DNA of 64,000 bases from Cupriavidus oxalaticus (GTDB lineage: Bacteria; Pseudomonadota; Gammaproteobacteria; Burkholderiales; Burkholderiaceae): NCBI RefSeq assembly GCF_016894385.1, contig NZ_CP069812.1, positions 1,116,001 to 1,180,000 on the forward strand, read 5' to 3'. Below are positions 62,539 through 64,000 of the stretch, piece after piece (position 1 is the first letter of the stretch; each line of letters opens with the position of its first letter). The notes beneath the pieces were generated by a model. That model was given only the letters and a program-made list of their open reading frames with translations. It had not been told where the DNA came from and did not search any database. Made by a program: the position numbers and the translations under genes.

Positions 62539-63258
62539 CTATGCCACCGCAGCAGCTCGGCTCCGAAACGCGGCGGCGAAGTCGGCCGCGTTTCCAATGT
62601 GCTCGCGCATCCGCAGTTCCGCCAGGTCGGGATCGCGCTTTTCGAGTGCATCCAGGATGCGCTCCAGTTCGCCTACCGCATCCTTCATACGCAAAGGCGG
62701 GGAGGGCGTCATCTTCTTGAGCCACCGGAGCTTGTCCAGTAGATTGAGCAGACTGTCTGTCATGAGCCCATTGCCCGCGGTTCGGTAAATGGTCGAGTGA
62801 AACAGTGAGTCCAACTCATTGAAATCGTCGAACGCGTCTGCTTCGAAATCGGCGTCACTATGCGGCATGAATCGACGAAACGCGACTCTCAGCTTGCGCA
62901 GCGTGTCTTCAGTCATCCGCGTCGCTGCCTGTCGAGTCACGTACGTCTCTAACAGAAGACGGTATTCGAAAATCTCGTGGATCTCTTGTTCGGTCAGCGA
63001 GCGCACATAGGTTCCACTTTGCGGGCTCACGGCGATCCAGCCATCGTTCTTAAGCTGAGCGAAGGCGGTGCGGATCGGCGAGCGACCGCAGCCTAGTTCG
63101 TCCGCGAGGCGGGCTTCGGAGAGCTTCTCGCCAGGCGGGTAGTGCAGGCTGATGATGCGCTGCTTGATTTCGTTGTAGACGAGGGCAGCCACTGCGGAAC
63201 TTTCCGGGACCTTCAACTCGTTGCCGATCTTCACCTGCTTCTCCCCGTTGGCAAGCAT
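62539..63258 (-). CDS. GntR/FCD transcriptional regulator
   Basis: 239 residues, start ATG 63256-63258. Winged helix around residues 20-90 (VYNEIKQRIISLHYPPGEKLSEARLADELGCGRSPIRTAFAQL), then an FCD effector domain with a probable metal site (DFNELDSLFHSTI and later REHI). FCD regulators usually respond to small organic acids. It is convergent with the flavoprotein operon and divergent from a Bug gene. Motif half-sites near its own start and similar sites in front of both neighbouring transcription units suggest it regulates them and itself. Confidence 0.92.
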   Translation of the reverse strand: MLANGEKQVKIGNELKVPESSAVAALVYNEIKQRIISLHYPPGEKLSEARLADELGCGRSPIRTAFAQLKNDGWIAVSPQSGTYVRSLTEQEIHEIFEYRLLLETYVTRQAATRMTEDTLRKLRVAFRRFMPHSDADFEADAFDDFNELDSLFHSTIYRTAGNGLMTDSLLNLLDKLRWLKKMTPSPPLRMKDAVGELERILDALEKRDPDLAELRMREHIGNAADFAAAFRSRAAAVA

Positions 63259-63280
63259 TTAGCTTTGCACTGAAATTGTA

Positions 63281-63295
63281 TCAATGTAGTTGTCC
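63281..63295 (+). promoter_or_regulatory. motif C: partial copy of the operator near gntR
   Basis: TCAATGTAGTTGTCC resembles the 3' half of motifs A and B (TCAACTAGTTGTCT). It is 22 bp upstream of the minus-strand regulator start, consistent with weak autoregulation. Confidence 0.4.
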
Positions 63296-63365
63296 AGTTT
63301 GGCGCATACGCCATTTCCGATGCTGGAATTTTGTGCTTTATGTGCACTGTTGGTGCTAGTAATCA

Positions 63366-63385
63366 TTCTAGTTGACTAGTTGTCT
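63366..63385 (+). promoter_or_regulatory. motif B: putative GntR operator upstream of second Bug gene
   Basis: TTCTAGTTGACTAGTTGTCT matches motif A (57850-57869) at 16 of 20 positions, with CTAGT...ACTAGTTGTCT common to both. It is 46 bp upstream of the Bug ATG and in the intergenic region shared with gntR. Confidence 0.65.
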
Positions 63386-63430
63386 AATTGATCTAGCATG
63401 GGTATCGCCCCCACAACGAGGAGAACCCTC

Positions 63431-64000
63431 ATGTCCTTCCTTCGCCCCCTCCGCGGGCTGGCATTGGTCGCCAGCCTTCTCGCTTCTGTCGCCCATGCTC
63501 AATACCCCGACAAGCCGATTCGTTTCATCGTTCCGTTCCCGCCGGGTGGCGCCGTTGACGTTCTTGGACGCGTCTCGGCCAAGATGATCAGCGATTCAAC
63601 GCACCGGCCTGTTGTCGTCGACAACGTTGCTGGCGCTGGCGGGGCCATCGGCTCCAAGATGGCGGCACAGGCAAGTCCCGATGGCTACACGCTGTTGATG
63701 GGATCCACGAGTTCATTGTCGATCAATCCGATCTACCAGAAAGTCGGCTACGACCCGGTAAAAGACTTCACACCTATCGCCTTGGTGGCATCCGTTCCGC
63801 ATGTGCTCGTCGTGGATCCCGCGTTGCCTGTGAAGACCCTGCAGGAGTTCATTGCCTATGCCAAAGCCCGCTCCGGCAAACTCAACTTCGCGTCGTCGGG
63901 TCCCGGCACGCCTCATCATGTAGCGGGCGAAATGTTCAACCAGATGGCAGGGGTGAATTTGGTCCACGTGCCGTACAAGGGTACGGGACCCGGGCTTATC
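63431..64000 (+). CDS. Bug-type solute receptor (TTT family), cut by window end
   Basis: Starts ATG 63431 after a GAGGAGAACC leader. Signal peptide to about residue 23 (MSFLRPLRGLALVASLLASVAHA), then the Bug signature QYPDKPIRFIVPFPPGGAVDVLGRV, GAGGAIGSKMAAQASPDGYTLLMG and HVPYKGTGPG. 190 residues are visible of roughly 325. These periplasmic proteins bind carboxylates for tripartite tricarboxylate transporters, but many in this group of bacteria are orphans without a TctAB pair. It is divergent from gntR and preceded by motif B, so its ligand is likely the acid sensed by that regulator. Confidence 0.93.
   Translation, partial: MSFLRPLRGLALVASLLASVAHAQYPDKPIRFIVPFPPGGAVDVLGRVSAKMISDSTHRPVVVDNVAGAGGAIGSKMAAQASPDGYTLLMGSTSSLSINPIYQKVGYDPVKDFTPIALVASVPHVLVVDPALPVKTLQEFIAYAKARSGKLNFASSGPGTPHHVAGEMFNQMAGVNLVHVPYKGTGPGLI

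Overview
The window reads as a chromosome segment of a high-GC betaproteobacterium, most likely Burkholderiaceae and probably Cupriavidus or a close Ralstonia relative. This is inferred from gene order (recJ-lolCD, dapA-bamC, ppiA/ppiB-lpxH-cysE, cysS-accA-tilS-lysC), GC-rich codon use, the Entner-Doudoroff/HexR arrangement and the 'Bug' type solute receptors. No 16S rRNA or plasmid marker is present, so the genus is not proven.

Positions 1-8053 carry recJ (cut by the window edge), a COG4255-like gene, the lipoprotein-release pair lolC/lolD, a TatD-family nuclease and comEC. Positions 8050-11755 form an Entner-Doudoroff module: hexR is divergent from edd-gntK, and the gap holds two near-identical palindromes that look like HexR operators. 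Positions 12003-17181 hold the Anbu cluster: circularly permuted ATP-grasp, alpha-E protein, transglutaminase-like protease, the Anbu proteasome ancestor-like protease, and an alpha/beta hydrolase. This is the most interesting conserved but functionally unresolved system in the core part of the window.

Positions 17365-35517 are mostly housekeeping: pyrG, kdsA, eno, ftsB, hslO, a gamma-carbonic-anhydrase-like protein, an acyl-CoA synthetase divergent from a hydrolase across a TetR-like operator, an FNR, a PHP phosphatase, a YrdC-like protein, an M50 protease, a methyltransferase, dapA, bamC and an MBL hydrolase. Positions 35596-56038 continue with a low-complexity lipoprotein, a ribosomal-oxygenase-like cupin divergent from slyD, mutS, uspA, ppk2, suhB, trmJ, cysE, lpxH, two cyclophilins, a TPR protein, cysS, a DNA glycosylase, accA, tilS and lysC.

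At 56169 a tRNA-Ser(GCU) gene marks the edge of an accessory region. A frameshifted, truncated phage-type integrase lies about 125 bp downstream of the tRNA, followed by gene debris with one unrecognised coiled-coil ORF. From 57893 an operon encodes a fumarate-reductase-like flavoprotein, a 2Fe-2S/two-4Fe-4S iron-sulfur protein, a CCG-domain (HdrB/SdhE-like) protein and a Bug solute receptor frameshifted in a T8 run. A GntR/FCD regulator lies convergent to this operon, and a second Bug receptor runs off the window end. A 20-bp motif upstream of the flavoprotein recurs (16/20) upstream of the second Bug gene, with a partial copy beside the GntR start. This suggests one regulon for uptake and redox metabolism of an unknown organic acid.
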